Source of the DNA: Pseudomonas deceptionensis
GTDB lineage: Bacteria; Pseudomonadota; Gammaproteobacteria; Pseudomonadales; Pseudomonadaceae
NCBI RefSeq assembly: GCF_900106095.1
Contig: NZ_FNUD01000002.1
Coordinates: forward strand, 2,315,501-2,379,500
Length of the DNA stretch: 64,000 nucleotides
Reading direction: 5' to 3'
Made by a program: the position numbers and the translations under genes. Positions 1 through 7,614 of the stretch are shown piece by piece. Positions within the stretch are counted from its first letter, which is position 1; each line of letters starts with the position of its first letter. The notes beneath the pieces are model-generated. The model saw only the letters and a list, made by a program, of their open reading frames with translations. It was not told where the DNA came from and did not search any database.

Positions 1-543
1 GGCGAAGGGGGCTGTCATTTGGCGCAGATAGAAAGGATCCTTGACCACAAAGTGATGAATGCAGTGGGTACTTCCAAAGTTGAAGCAAAACAACTGGAAT
101 GGCCACAGCCACCACCGATTCATGACCTGGGTTTGCTGCAAGGCATTGCGTGGCATGACGTCGCCGAAATAGTGAATGTTGGAGCTGATAAAAAACAGGC
201 AGAACTGGCGGATGATATTGGGCGCGACGATGATCACCACTGCGCTATTGACCACGCCCATCAGCATTGATGTGGCCGGGGTAGGCTCAACGGTGAGCCC
301 CATCAGCGAGCTCGCCCATGTGTACAAGTGGTAACCCAGGAAAATATACCAGCAGCCCCAGTACAAGAGGCCCATAGGCGCATTTAATCGAAGCACCTTG
401 ACGGTCAACCTTATTTTTTCTTTCCAGGTGGGTGCGAACAAGGCATTTACAATGCCAAAGACAAAACCGTCGACGAGCTTTAAAAAGCGCTTGGCGCCCC
501 ACCGACTGCCGCTGGTTGTGATCCAGGCTTCTACATCGGACTC
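1..543 (-). pseudogene. Fatty-acid desaturase, 3' part (interrupted by transposon, runs off the left edge)
   Basis: Reading the minus strand from 540 to 1 gives 180 codons with no stop. They begin SDVEAWITTSGSRWG and include SSNIHYFGD and, near the edge, the third histidine box HCIHH (HxxHH) of membrane di-iron fatty-acid desaturases. Hydrophobic stretches (GLLYWGCWYIFLGYH and the part around VVIIVAPNII) look like membrane helices. The N-terminal half with the first two boxes is at 3408-3830. Bases 541-543 (CTC) are one copy of the target duplication. The C-terminus lies outside the window, so the original length is unknown but at least 322 residues. The substrate cannot be told. Confidence 0.85.
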
Positions 544-569
544 GGCGGTCTCAAGGACCAAGTGCAACA
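544..569 (+). repeat. Left inverted repeat of IS copy 1
   Basis: It starts GGCGGTCTCA and ends CCAAGTGCAACA. The same 26 bases open copy 2 at 2316-2341. The bases just outside differ between the two copies (CTC versus GAT), which fixes the element boundary. Confidence 0.85.
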
Positions 570-588
570 CCTGATGTAAGGTGTTGCC

Positions 589-1608
589 ATGCCAACGAAG
601 TACACACATCTCAGCACTGAGGAGCGCGTCGCCATCATGGTGATGCAGCTTCAACAACTCACCCTGCGAGCTATCGCCGTTTTACTCAGACGTCATCCCA
701 GTACCATTAGCCGTGAGATCCGGCGGCACAGCCAACTGGGGCGATACGATTCATCTCACGCCGCAAGCCGGGCGCGAGTGCTACGTCACAAGCCGCGCCG
801 TCAGTCTCGCTTGTGCTCTGGCTCTGAACTGTTCCAAGTGATCATAGAAATGTTGCGCATTGGCTGGTCACCCCAGCAAATCGCTAGCAGACTACGCCGT
901 ATCTGGCCCGATCACCCCGAGCGATATGTGAGTCACGAAACCATCTACCTGGCCATTTATGCCTATCCGCGAGGCGAGTTAAAACGCCAGCTCATCAGCT
1001 ACTTGCGCCAAGGTAAAGGCAAGCGGCGCCCGCGCACCCAGAGTGCCATACGTCGAGAGCGCTATCCTGCTGAGCTCAGCATCCACTTGCGCCCACCGGA
1101 GGTCGCAGACCGCCTTGTTCCAGGGCACTGGGAAAGTGACCTGATCATCGGGGCCAACAACCGCTCCGCTGTCGCCACGATGGTTGAGCGCACCAGCCGT
1201 TACGTGATCCTGGCAAAACTCGACGCACCGACCGCCGATGCAGCCGCTCAAGCCATTAGCCGAGAGATGTCGCGGATGGCACCCTCCCTGCTGAAAACCA
1301 TGACGCACGACCAAGGCAGTGAAATGGCCCGCCACGCCGAAATCACGGCCCATACCGGCATGAAGATTTACTTTGCAGATCCGCACAGCCCATGGCAGCG
1401 CGGCAGCAATGAAAACACCAATGGCTTGCTGCGCCAGTATTTGCCAAAAGGCACGGATCTCTCTCTGGTCACCCAGGAGCGACTGGACGAAATTGCCGAC
1501 TTGCTGAACACTCGGCCACGCCAAACGCTGGGCTGGAAATTTCCGGTCGAAGTACTGGTTGAATACCTTCAGCTATTAGCGAGCAACAAGCTCGAAACCA
1601 TCAACTGA
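589..1608 (+). CDS. IS30-family transposase (copy 1)
   Basis: The protein has 339 residues and appears intact. The N-terminal region (about 25-50) reads as a helix-turn-helix with STISREIRRHS. The DDE catalytic triad of the IS30 family is visible as D184 in HWESDLIIG, D241 in THDQGSEMARH and E275 in PWQRGSNENTNG, followed by LLRQYLPKGTDLS, which is typical of the family. The start lies 45 bp inside the left inverted repeat. It differs from copy 2 at four residues, all after residue 300: E versus D, L versus M, E versus D and E versus K. It should bind the inverted repeats and catalyse transposition. Confidence 0.95.
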   Translation: MPTKYTHLSTEERVAIMVMQLQQLTLRAIAVLLRRHPSTISREIRRHSQLGRYDSSHAASRARVLRHKPRRQSRLCSGSELFQVIIEMLRIGWSPQQIASRLRRIWPDHPERYVSHETIYLAIYAYPRGELKRQLISYLRQGKGKRRPRTQSAIRRERYPAELSIHLRPPEVADRLVPGHWESDLIIGANNRSAVATMVERTSRYVILAKLDAPTADAAAQAISREMSRMAPSLLKTMTHDQGSEMARHAEITAHTGMKIYFADPHSPWQRGSNENTNGLLRQYLPKGTDLSLVTQERLDEIADLLNTRPRQTLGWKFPVEVLVEYLQLLASNKLETIN

Positions 1609-1609
1609 C

Positions 1610-1635
1610 TGTTGCACTTGGAACCTGAGACCGCC
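1610..1635 (-). repeat. Right inverted repeat of IS copy 1
   Basis: It is the reverse complement of the left repeat except at three central positions. The next three bases outside are GTT, which do not match the CTC at the left end. Confidence 0.85.
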
Positions 1636-1726
1636 GTTGAAAAAACCGGTTTGAAAGTGGAGTACGGAGCGAAGGGGTGAATTGTTCAGCGTCTCCTTAG
1701 CGGATGCTATACGGGTATCGACGTGC

Positions 1727-2227
1727 CTATCCAATGTAAGAGAAAACAGCGTATTCGAAACCATTGAATACAAAAAACGCGACCTCTTTCATTCCCATTT
1801 TCAGGTGAGCACGAAGCGATGGTTCATTGTCTTTACGAATGAAAAGAATCCCCTCCCTGCCAGGCTCAAGGCGCCGGAGATCCGCGAACATTGTCTGCGC
1901 CAACCCCTTACCACGCTCTTCCTCTCCAACACAGATCGGACCATATACATAGGCATTCGGCGTACCATCATAAGCGGTGAACATCGCCTGTACGATGGGT
2001 AGATCGGCATTCATCTCCCGAGTGGTCGTCATCAAAAAGCCGGTTATACGCTCACCGCGACGCGCAACGATCATAGGCATTTCTTGCATCATTGCTGCCA
2101 CACGGGATCGCGGTAGGCTCGCAGCGAGAGAGCCACCTCGCTCTGTCTGATTCGCGGCCTGAAGCTCTAGTATTCCATCCAAGTCGGCCTCGTTGGCCCT
2201 GCTCACACTGGCCTCATGATTCGTCAT
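1727..2227 (-). CDS. GNAT-family N-acetyltransferase, transposon passenger
   Basis: The protein has 166 residues and starts with ATG, with GGAG about 8 bases upstream. The acetyl-CoA-binding motif A is visible as PICVGEEERGKGLA (about residues 97-110), with RGKGLA fitting the Q/RxxGxG/A loop. A late FIRKDNEPSLRAHLKMGM segment fits the motif B helix region. It is the only gene between the two IS30 copies and is read against both transposases. Acquired acetyltransferases often modify drugs, toxins or metabolites, but nothing here shows the substrate. A resistance role is a guess. Confidence 0.8.
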   Translation of the reverse strand: MTNHEASVSRANEADLDGILELQAANQTERGGSLAASLPRSRVAAMMQEMPMIVARRGERITGFLMTTTREMNADLPIVQAMFTAYDGTPNAYVYGPICVGEEERGKGLAQTMFADLRRLEPGREGILFIRKDNEPSLRAHLKMGMKEVAFFVFNGFEYAVFSYIG

Positions 2228-2360
2228 CGATACATCTCCGGTAGCTCTTGGTATTTTTTTGATGCCTCTCAGGATGGCGATACGTGCTTAGAATTTCAAC
2301 TCTTGGCTAATGGATGGCGGTCTCAAGGACCAAGTGCAACACCTGATGTAAGGTGTTGCC

Positions 2361-3380
2361 ATGCCAACGAAGTACACACATCTCAGCACTGAGGAGCGCG
2401 TCGCCATCATGGTGATGCAGCTTCAACAACTCACCCTGCGAGCTATCGCCGTTTTACTCAGACGTCATCCCAGTACCATTAGCCGTGAGATCCGGCGGCA
2501 CAGCCAACTGGGGCGATACGATTCATCTCACGCCGCAAGCCGGGCGCGAGTGCTACGTCACAAGCCGCGCCGTCAGTCTCGCTTGTGCTCTGGCTCTGAA
2601 CTGTTCCAAGTGATCATAGAAATGTTGCGCATTGGCTGGTCACCCCAGCAAATCGCTAGCAGACTACGCCGTATCTGGCCCGATCACCCCGAGCGATATG
2701 TGAGTCACGAAACCATCTACCTGGCCATTTATGCCTATCCGCGAGGCGAGTTAAAACGCCAGCTCATCAGCTACTTGCGCCAAGGTAAAGGCAAGCGGCG
2801 CCCGCGCACCCAGAGTGCCATACGTCGAGAGCGCTATCCTGCTGAGCTCAGCATCCACTTGCGCCCACCGGAGGTCGCAGACCGCCTTGTTCCAGGGCAC
2901 TGGGAAAGTGACCTGATCATCGGGGCCAACAACCGCTCCGCTGTCGCCACGATGGTTGAGCGCACCAGCCGTTACGTGATCCTGGCAAAACTCGACGCAC
3001 CGACCGCCGATGCAGCCGCTCAAGCCATTAGCCGAGAGATGTCGCGGATGGCACCCTCCCTGCTGAAAACCATGACGCACGACCAAGGCAGTGAAATGGC
3101 CCGCCACGCCGAAATCACGGCCCATACCGGCATGAAGATTTACTTTGCAGATCCGCACAGCCCATGGCAGCGCGGCAGCAATGAAAACACCAATGGCTTG
3201 CTGCGCCAGTATTTGCCAAAAGGCACGGATCTCTCTCTGGTCACCCAGGAGCGACTGGACGACATTGCCGACATGCTGAACACTCGACCACGCCAGACAC
3301 TGGGCTGGAAATTTCCGGTCGAAGTACTGGTTGATTACCTTCAGCTATTAGCGAGCAACAAGCTCAAAACCATCAACTGA
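2361..3380 (+). CDS. IS30-family transposase (copy 2)
   Basis: The protein has 339 residues and is identical to copy 1 up to about residue 300, including D184, D241 and E275. The C-terminal part carries DDIADML, VLVDYL and NKLKTIN where copy 1 has DEIADLL, VLVEYL and NKLETIN. Nothing looks inactivating, so both copies may be active. Confidence 0.95.
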   Translation: MPTKYTHLSTEERVAIMVMQLQQLTLRAIAVLLRRHPSTISREIRRHSQLGRYDSSHAASRARVLRHKPRRQSRLCSGSELFQVIIEMLRIGWSPQQIASRLRRIWPDHPERYVSHETIYLAIYAYPRGELKRQLISYLRQGKGKRRPRTQSAIRRERYPAELSIHLRPPEVADRLVPGHWESDLIIGANNRSAVATMVERTSRYVILAKLDAPTADAAAQAISREMSRMAPSLLKTMTHDQGSEMARHAEITAHTGMKIYFADPHSPWQRGSNENTNGLLRQYLPKGTDLSLVTQERLDDIADMLNTRPRQTLGWKFPVEVLVDYLQLLASNKLKTIN

Positions 3381-3381
3381 C

Positions 3382-3407
3382 TGTTGCACTTGGAACCTGA
3401 GGCCGCC
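3382..3407 (-). repeat. Right inverted repeat of IS copy 2
   Basis: This is the outer right end of the composite transposon. It is followed at once by CTC (3408-3410), the second copy of the target duplication. Confidence 0.85.
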
Positions 3408-3830
3408 CTCCGTACCGGACGCTTTGTGGTGATGAAAGTGCAACTCGCGCCGCAACCAGGGGCTTGGCATGCCGGGACGAGCTATCCAGCACAACAGCAG
3501 CATCAGGTTGTGTACCACGGGTTGTTTTCTGAAATACAGGCGATGAATCAAGTCGTGTTCAAGTTCATGAATGAATGACGTCAACAACGCATTGATTAAA
3601 ATACACAACCAACCGGGGATAAGGCCTTTTATATACAGCGTGCCTGTGACAATCATGCCGGTAACAGAAAGAGCCATCACACTGGCGCCTATTACATTCT
3701 GAAAACCTAATGCGCGATAGCGTTTACGCAGCTCATTACTGTGCTGTGTGATTTTTTGAGTCACGTCGTTAATTAAATCCTGCTCTGTTTTTGACAGAGT
3801 TGTACTGGGTGCTCGATAGGGGGTGTTCAT
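3408..3830 (-). pseudogene. Fatty-acid desaturase, 5' part (interrupted by transposon)
   Basis: This part encodes 141 residues up to the transposon edge, and the frame then reads 19 codons into the IS before a stop. Two histidine boxes are visible: HELEH (HxxxH) followed by DLIHRLYF, and HFHHH followed by KASG. A hydrophobic segment, ASVMALSVTGMIVTG, fits a membrane helix. ATG at 3830 is chosen over the GTG one codon earlier because AAAGGATG sits about 7 bases upstream of it. With the 3' part at 1-543 the gene had all three boxes of an active desaturase. As it stands it is broken. Confidence 0.85.
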
Positions 3831-3922
3831 CACTTCATCCTTTGAAGACGATGGGTTGGGGTTGCTGACCTAGAAAAGCACATTTAATTATTTGGGCAAG
3901 TTTTAAACGGTTTATTGAGGTC

Positions 3923-3963
3923 TGGTCAGACGAGTGGATATAAATCGTTGTATTGTCTGACAA
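3923..3963. promoter_or_regulatory. Two FadR/GntR-type operator-like sites, 30 bp apart
   Basis: TGGTCAGACGA (3923-3933) and TTGTCTGACAA (3953-3963) both fit TNGTNNNACNA, the pattern of FadR-subfamily GntR operators. The first differs at one position from the E. coli FadR core TGGTCNGACCA. Their centres are 30 bp apart, about three helix turns. They lie 93-133 bp upstream of the desaturase start. No GntR gene is in the window. Binding is inferred from sequence only. Confidence 0.4.
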
Positions 3964-4072
3964 TAAGTTTATTGCGATGGATTAACTTTCGCGTCGGGTT
4001 AAATACTGTTCTGCCAACGAGCGACTCAATAAAAGATACCCGGATTGCTAATGCCTGTCAGTTAAGGAGGCC

Positions 4073-4160
4073 TGTGGGAGCGGGCTTGCACGCGATGCAG
4101 ACGACACGATCAGATAATCAAACCTCGCCGCTCCAATCGCGAGCAAGCCTGCTCACGCAA
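4073..4160. repeat. Paired REP elements (inverted)
   Basis: An arm reading GTGGGAGCGGGCTTGCACGC is followed after about 40 bp by an inverted arm, ATCGCGAGCAAGCCTGCTCA. This is the common intergenic palindrome type of Pseudomonas. The rest of the 550-bp gap (3831-4380) is AT-rich on its left side and holds no gene I can support. Confidence 0.8.
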
Positions 4161-4380
4161 GAGCCAGCGTCCCCACTTAATACCCCGGATGGCCCTTTTT
4201 GGATGTCCATTGTTATCGAGACAGGCGAGCCAGAAATCTCGGGCGAGTGCTCGGCCGTGTTGCTCCGGGTTGCAGGGATTGATGCGTTACTATCCTGCCC
4301 TGGCAATCATCATGGACGACTGAGTGCATCGGTCGTTCCCTTGAGTGCTCCGCTTCGAACTCAAATGGATTTAGACGATT

Positions 4381-4899
4381 ATGAAAGTGCTCTCCCTTGG
4401 CGTGCTGTTGTTGCTGACCGCCGGTTGCGTCCAGGTCCAGCAGTACACGCCCCCACCCGGTGTGCCGCAGGCGCAGATTCGCAGCGAAATGGACGCGTTG
4501 AGCAACTATCGCAACTACCTGACCCTGACCGAAGCTCCGATTGTGGGCTGCAAGTACGGCAGGACAGTGGTGGTGAAGCCGGGTAGGCAATTGTTCGCTG
4601 TGCGTGACAAAACATCCCGTCCAGCAGGCTTTATCCCGGTAGAGGCGGCCAAGCCGCTGCATTGGGTGGTGGACGGTTCAGCCAATGCTGGTCGTTCCTG
4701 CAGGATCGAATTTGTCAGTGAGTTCGCCCCGGGGGGCCGCTATGTGATCAAGGGCGGTATTATCGAGAACCCAGAGACTTACGATTCGTGCCAGGTCAAA
4801 ATTTTTCGCGAAGACACCGGAGTGCCTCTGCGGATGGTCGATCCGGCAACGCTCAAGAACGACTGTGCTTTGGACAAGTTGCCGTTTACGGCGCGTTGA
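4381..4899 (+). CDS. Putative lipoprotein, function unknown
   Basis: The protein has 172 residues. The N-terminus MKVLSLGVLLLLTAGC is a lipoprotein signal peptide with the lipobox LTAGC and Cys16 as the lipidation site. The mature part begins VQVQQYTPPPGVPQAQ and has further cysteines that could pair. I recognise no family domain. The product should be a membrane-anchored periplasmic or outer-membrane protein. No ribosome-binding site is clear upstream of the ATG (the bases are TTAGACGATT). Overlapping reading frames in both directions look like shadows. Confidence 0.7.
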   Translation: MKVLSLGVLLLLTAGCVQVQQYTPPPGVPQAQIRSEMDALSNYRNYLTLTEAPIVGCKYGRTVVVKPGRQLFAVRDKTSRPAGFIPVEAAKPLHWVVDGSANAGRSCRIEFVSEFAPGGRYVIKGGIIENPETYDSCQVKIFREDTGVPLRMVDPATLKNDCALDKLPFTAR

Positions 4900-4943
4900 T
4901 CATTGCAGGCAAGGACGTGTAGTCGCTGACGAGCAGCGCGGGG

Positions 4944-4961
4944 CTGCGTCCTTCGACGCAG
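4944..4961. repeat. Hairpin in a tagged intergenic repeat
   Basis: CTGCGTC-CTTC-GACGCAG forms a perfect 7-bp stem with a 4-base loop. It follows TGTAGTCGCTGACGAGCAGC (from 4919), which shares its first 13 bases with the repeat at 21437 and is related to the one at 63200. There is no T-run, so it is probably a repeat element and not a classical terminator. Confidence 0.45.
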
Positions 4962-5146
4962 TCGTCGCACAATTCGCTGCTGCAAGGTGCCCGTTAAGCC
5001 CGGATGGCTGGATGTGTGATCACTGTGTCGGCACGTCACGGTAAATATGCAAACAGTCTCATCTTTAATAGTGAGCATTATCGGCAACTTAGAAGAGTAT
5101 GAGTAGTGTCATATTGAGTGGCCGGATTTATTTGCGCTGAGGTACC

Positions 5147-5174
5147 TTGCATGTTTTTAGTTCTGACCTAATAT
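5147..5174 (+). promoter_or_regulatory. Candidate sigma-70 promoter of the sulfur-transfer operon
   Basis: TTGCAT and TAATAT are separated by 16 bases, each matching consensus at four of six positions. The site lies about 90 bases before the ATG at 5262. It is the best match I see in the 362-bp gap 4900-5261, which otherwise holds the hairpin above and no gene. Confidence 0.35.
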
Positions 5175-5261
5175 CTGTTCGCACTAAGCAGCGTGACTCG
5201 ATCCCAGGACAGGTTTTCTGTCGCGCCTGCTTTCCAATCGTTTGGCGTAGAAGGAACTACG

Positions 5262-6443
5262 ATGAATGTTGACTGGCAAGGTGCGGGTGATATCCAGGCT
5301 ATTTTTGGTACGCTGATCGACGAGGAACTTAATCGTACTGTCGAAGAGCGTGACCGTCTTTCTATTCCCATCTCCAACGCGCTGATAGAAAAGTTTGCGC
5401 GACTGGGACTGTATAAATACAACTTGCCAACAGTGTGGGGCGGCCAGGAGGTTGGTTATGCCAAGTGGGGGCATGTGCTGGAAAAGCTGGGGTATTTGTC
5501 CACAGACTTATCGTTTCCGTTTTTGGTATCCGTAAGGATGTCGTTTATTTCTTTTTTGATTGCGGTGGGTCGCAAAGATATAAATGACGAGTACCTGAAT
5601 AACCTGATTGCGGGAAAAACAGGCGGTGCATTTGCCTATACAGAAGATGCTGATGCTTTTTCTTTTGTTTCCCGCGCCGTACCGGCTCCGGACGGTGAAA
5701 CCTACACGGTTAACGCTGTGAAAAAAATCGTCACCGGGGGCGAGACAGCCAATTATTTTTTGCTGTTTGTGCACGGTGAAACCACCGATATGCAAGTATT
5801 CCTGGTACACGCCGACGATCCGGGTGTCGTTGTTACACCCAGTGTGATGCATGGCTGTCGCTCAACAGGGATTGCATGTTTGACGTTGACGGATGTGCGC
5901 CTGGATAAACAACGCTTGTTGCTGGCCACGGACGGCCTGAGTTTTGCGCAGCGTTATTTCCTTAATTGTCGACGTTCGTTGCAAACCACTTTGTTTTTAG
6001 GGCGCGCTCGCGCCGTTATTGAAACCACCGTGGCTTATCTGCAAAAAACCATTCGCTACGATCAACAGTTGATCGATATGCAGCATGTACAGGCCTGTAT
6101 TGGTGAAATGTACATGGCGCTCGAGTCATCCCGAACCCTGGTCCATTACTCACTGGAGCGTCAGGTCAGGCAAGAGTCCGACCTGTACTGGGATGCAATC
6201 GCCTCAATGGCCAAGTACCAGGCGGTGGAGGAAGTCAACAAAATAGCCCTGAAAGCCCTGAACCTGACCGGTGGCTGGGGCTATAGCGAAAGCAGTGGTA
6301 TTGGCAGGGCGCACCGCGATTTTACTGCCCTGGTGGCAGGGGCCGATCCGCAGGAGAAGCTCAAGGTTGATATGGGTATTCGTTTGGTGCACGACCTGGA
6401 CATGATGTCCCAGCGTTTTTCAAAAAAGGAGAGTCAGACATGA
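5262..6443 (+). CDS. Acyl-CoA dehydrogenase-like flavoprotein without the usual catalytic Glu
   Basis: The protein has 393 residues, the normal length for an acyl-CoA dehydrogenase. ATG at 5262 is chosen because AGAAGGA lies 6 bases upstream; a longer frame to 5193 has no such site. The N-terminal helical part contains LGLYKYNLPTVWGGQE, the middle beta domain has GGAFAYTEDADAF and KKIVTGGETANYFLLF, and the C-terminal bundle ends with LTGGWGYSESSGIGRAHRD. In family members the catalytic base is the Glu in a YEG motif after that segment. Here the aligned stretch is LVAGADPQEK (about 357-366) with Ala. The chemistry may therefore differ from ordinary dehydrogenation. It is first in an operon with a sulfur carrier and overlaps it by 4 bases. 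Confidence 0.8.
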   Translation: MNVDWQGAGDIQAIFGTLIDEELNRTVEERDRLSIPISNALIEKFARLGLYKYNLPTVWGGQEVGYAKWGHVLEKLGYLSTDLSFPFLVSVRMSFISFLIAVGRKDINDEYLNNLIAGKTGGAFAYTEDADAFSFVSRAVPAPDGETYTVNAVKKIVTGGETANYFLLFVHGETTDMQVFLVHADDPGVVVTPSVMHGCRSTGIACLTLTDVRLDKQRLLLATDGLSFAQRYFLNCRRSLQTTLFLGRARAVIETTVAYLQKTIRYDQQLIDMQHVQACIGEMYMALESSRTLVHYSLERQVRQESDLYWDAIASMAKYQAVEEVNKIALKALNLTGGWGYSESSGIGRAHRDFTALVAGADPQEKLKVDMGIRLVHDLDMMSQRFSKKESQT

Positions 6444-6712
6444 AGATCAAATTGTCAGGCAATTTGGCGCGTTTTGTTAACTACAAAAAAGAGTTGCAAC
6501 TGGAGGGCGATGGTATCCACACGGTGGGGGACGCGCTGCACAAGTTGGTGGTGAATTACCCGGTGTTGAAAGACATTATTTTTGACAAGGCGCACAACGT
6601 TAAAAAAGGCTATTTAATTTCATTGAATGGAGAAAAAGTTGACTCGACCACCCCGGTAAGTAAAACAGATGGTAATTGTATTGATATTTTTACTGCGATA
6701 GCCGGGGGTTGA
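6440..6712 (+). CDS. ThiS/MoaD-family sulfur carrier protein
   Basis: The protein has 90 residues. It has the beta-grasp pattern of small ubiquitin-like sulfur carriers: MKIKLSGNLARFV, then TVGDALHKLVVNYPVL, then YLISLNGEKVDS, ending DIFTAIAGG. The free C-terminal Gly-Gly is the site that an E1 enzyme adenylates and converts to a thiocarboxylate. No extra residues follow it, so no protease is needed to expose it, unlike QbsE-type carriers. ATGA overlap with the previous gene and the E1-rhodanese gene two genes downstream support a shared pathway. Thiamine or molybdopterin synthesis is less likely, because no thi or moa partners are adjacent. Confidence 0.9.
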   Translation: MKIKLSGNLARFVNYKKELQLEGDGIHTVGDALHKLVVNYPVLKDIIFDKAHNVKKGYLISLNGEKVDSTTPVSKTDGNCIDIFTAIAGG

Positions 6713-6716
6713 TGCC

Positions 6717-7550
6717 ATGCCATCCAGAACACTCAAGGTCACCCATCCGGTAGAGTCCATGTTGTTTGGCCCTTTCCAGTTCCATGCGCACTCGCTGATG
6801 CTGCTCAGTTTCAGTTCGATGTGGTCCTGGGGCAGTACATACCTGTCAGTTTCCTTTCCGGGGATGATCAAGGACTATCATCAGGGCATGGTTGCTGTTG
6901 GCGCCGAAGTTGAATATGTCGAACCTTTTGAGATGTTCTCGGCCGATGAGTTTTCGGTGTCGGTCGATGAATTTAAAGTGCGCCAGGGCAACTCTGTTTT
7001 TCAAGTGCTGCACCTGATTCGTGCCCAGGGCATTGTAGTGGCCAGGGTCAAGGTGCGTTGGAAGCTGCTGGAACTGGATGGTGATGAAGCATTGTCCGCA
7101 ACGCCAGGCGTTATTCGGCCTGCTTTATTGAAAAAATTTCTTCCCGAAGAAATTGACCCTTCACGGGTTGAGCGACCGTTGTTGGCGCAGCTGGATAACT
7201 TGAAAGAGCATGGGCAGCTTTGTGCCGAGTATGAACATGACTTCACCCTGTTTAGGCATCGCTGTGAAGTGGCCGATCAATGGGCATTCTTTGAGTTACC
7301 CACACTGGCTTCGGAAAGCAGGGAGTCATTAATAGATGCCTTGCAGGAAGACCCTGGCGAACTTTCCAGCTCACTGGGCTTGGCCCTGAAAAACATTCAC
7401 ATGGAATGGCGTTGCCCTTTTTATCTTTTGGAAAAGGGCCGTGTAAAAACACAGGCTTATCGGCTGCAGGGCAAACTGTATTTTGCACATCATGTTTTCA
7501 ACCTGACGCGAGCCAATACACTGGCAGCGATCGTGATTGAAGAGTTTTAA
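6717..7550 (+). CDS. Putative double-hotdog protein, function unknown
   Basis: The protein has 277 residues, starting 4 bases after the sulfur carrier gene. I do not recognise the family with certainty. The first half (about 40-130) has VEYVEPFEMFSADEFSVSV then FQVLHLIRAQGIVVARVKVR, like the strands of a 4HBT hotdog domain. The second half (about 170-277) repeats a similar plan, with FRHRCEVADQWAFFELPTLA and FAHHVFNLTRANTLAAIVIE. Two hotdog units in one chain would act on acyl-thioesters as thioesterase, dehydratase or acyl-transfer enzyme. In this operon it could handle the acyl substrate. This is inferred from pattern only. Confidence 0.5.
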   Translation: MPSRTLKVTHPVESMLFGPFQFHAHSLMLLSFSSMWSWGSTYLSVSFPGMIKDYHQGMVAVGAEVEYVEPFEMFSADEFSVSVDEFKVRQGNSVFQVLHLIRAQGIVVARVKVRWKLLELDGDEALSATPGVIRPALLKKFLPEEIDPSRVERPLLAQLDNLKEHGQLCAEYEHDFTLFRHRCEVADQWAFFELPTLASESRESLIDALQEDPGELSSSLGLALKNIHMEWRCPFYLLEKGRVKTQAYRLQGKLYFAHHVFNLTRANTLAAIVIEEF

Positions 7551-7614
7551 ATGCGACTCAGGTTTTTTGTCTATCTCGTCAACCCGATCCTGGAAAAGTG
7601 AAGGGAGCAACACC

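Larger units (their letters stand above)
544..1635 (+). mobile_element. IS30-family insertion sequence, copy 1
   Basis: The element is bounded by 26-bp imperfect inverted repeats at 544-569 and 1610-1635, which match at 23 of 26 positions. It holds one transposase gene. It is the same as copy 2 except for eight substitutions, all after about position 1489. Confidence 0.9.
544..3407. mobile_element. Composite transposon: two IS30-family copies flanking a GNAT gene
   Basis: Two directly repeated 1,092-bp IS copies enclose 680 bp carrying one acetyltransferase gene. The outer flanks match as CTC (541-543 and 3408-3410). The inner flanks (GTT after copy 1, GAT before copy 2) match neither each other nor the outer ones. 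This pattern fits movement of the whole unit in one event, not two separate IS insertions. Removing the unit and one CTC joins the desaturase codons for KASGTE and SDVEAW in frame. A 3-bp duplication is within the range known for IS30 relatives. Confidence 0.85.
2316..3407 (+). mobile_element. IS30-family insertion sequence, copy 2
   Basis: It has the same length and layout as copy 1. The inverted repeats are at 2316-2341 and 3382-3407. The right repeat has one extra mismatch compared with copy 1 (GGCC where copy 1 has AGACC). Confidence 0.9.

Noticed and set aside
19..270. An 83-codon plus-strand frame at the left edge
   Set aside because: It is antisense to the desaturase fragment, which has a histidine box and joins exactly with its other half.
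3915..4586. A 223-codon frame over the REP pair and the lipoprotein gene
   Set aside because: It reads through the repeat and overlaps a lipoprotein gene with a clear signal peptide, and shows no protein-like pattern.
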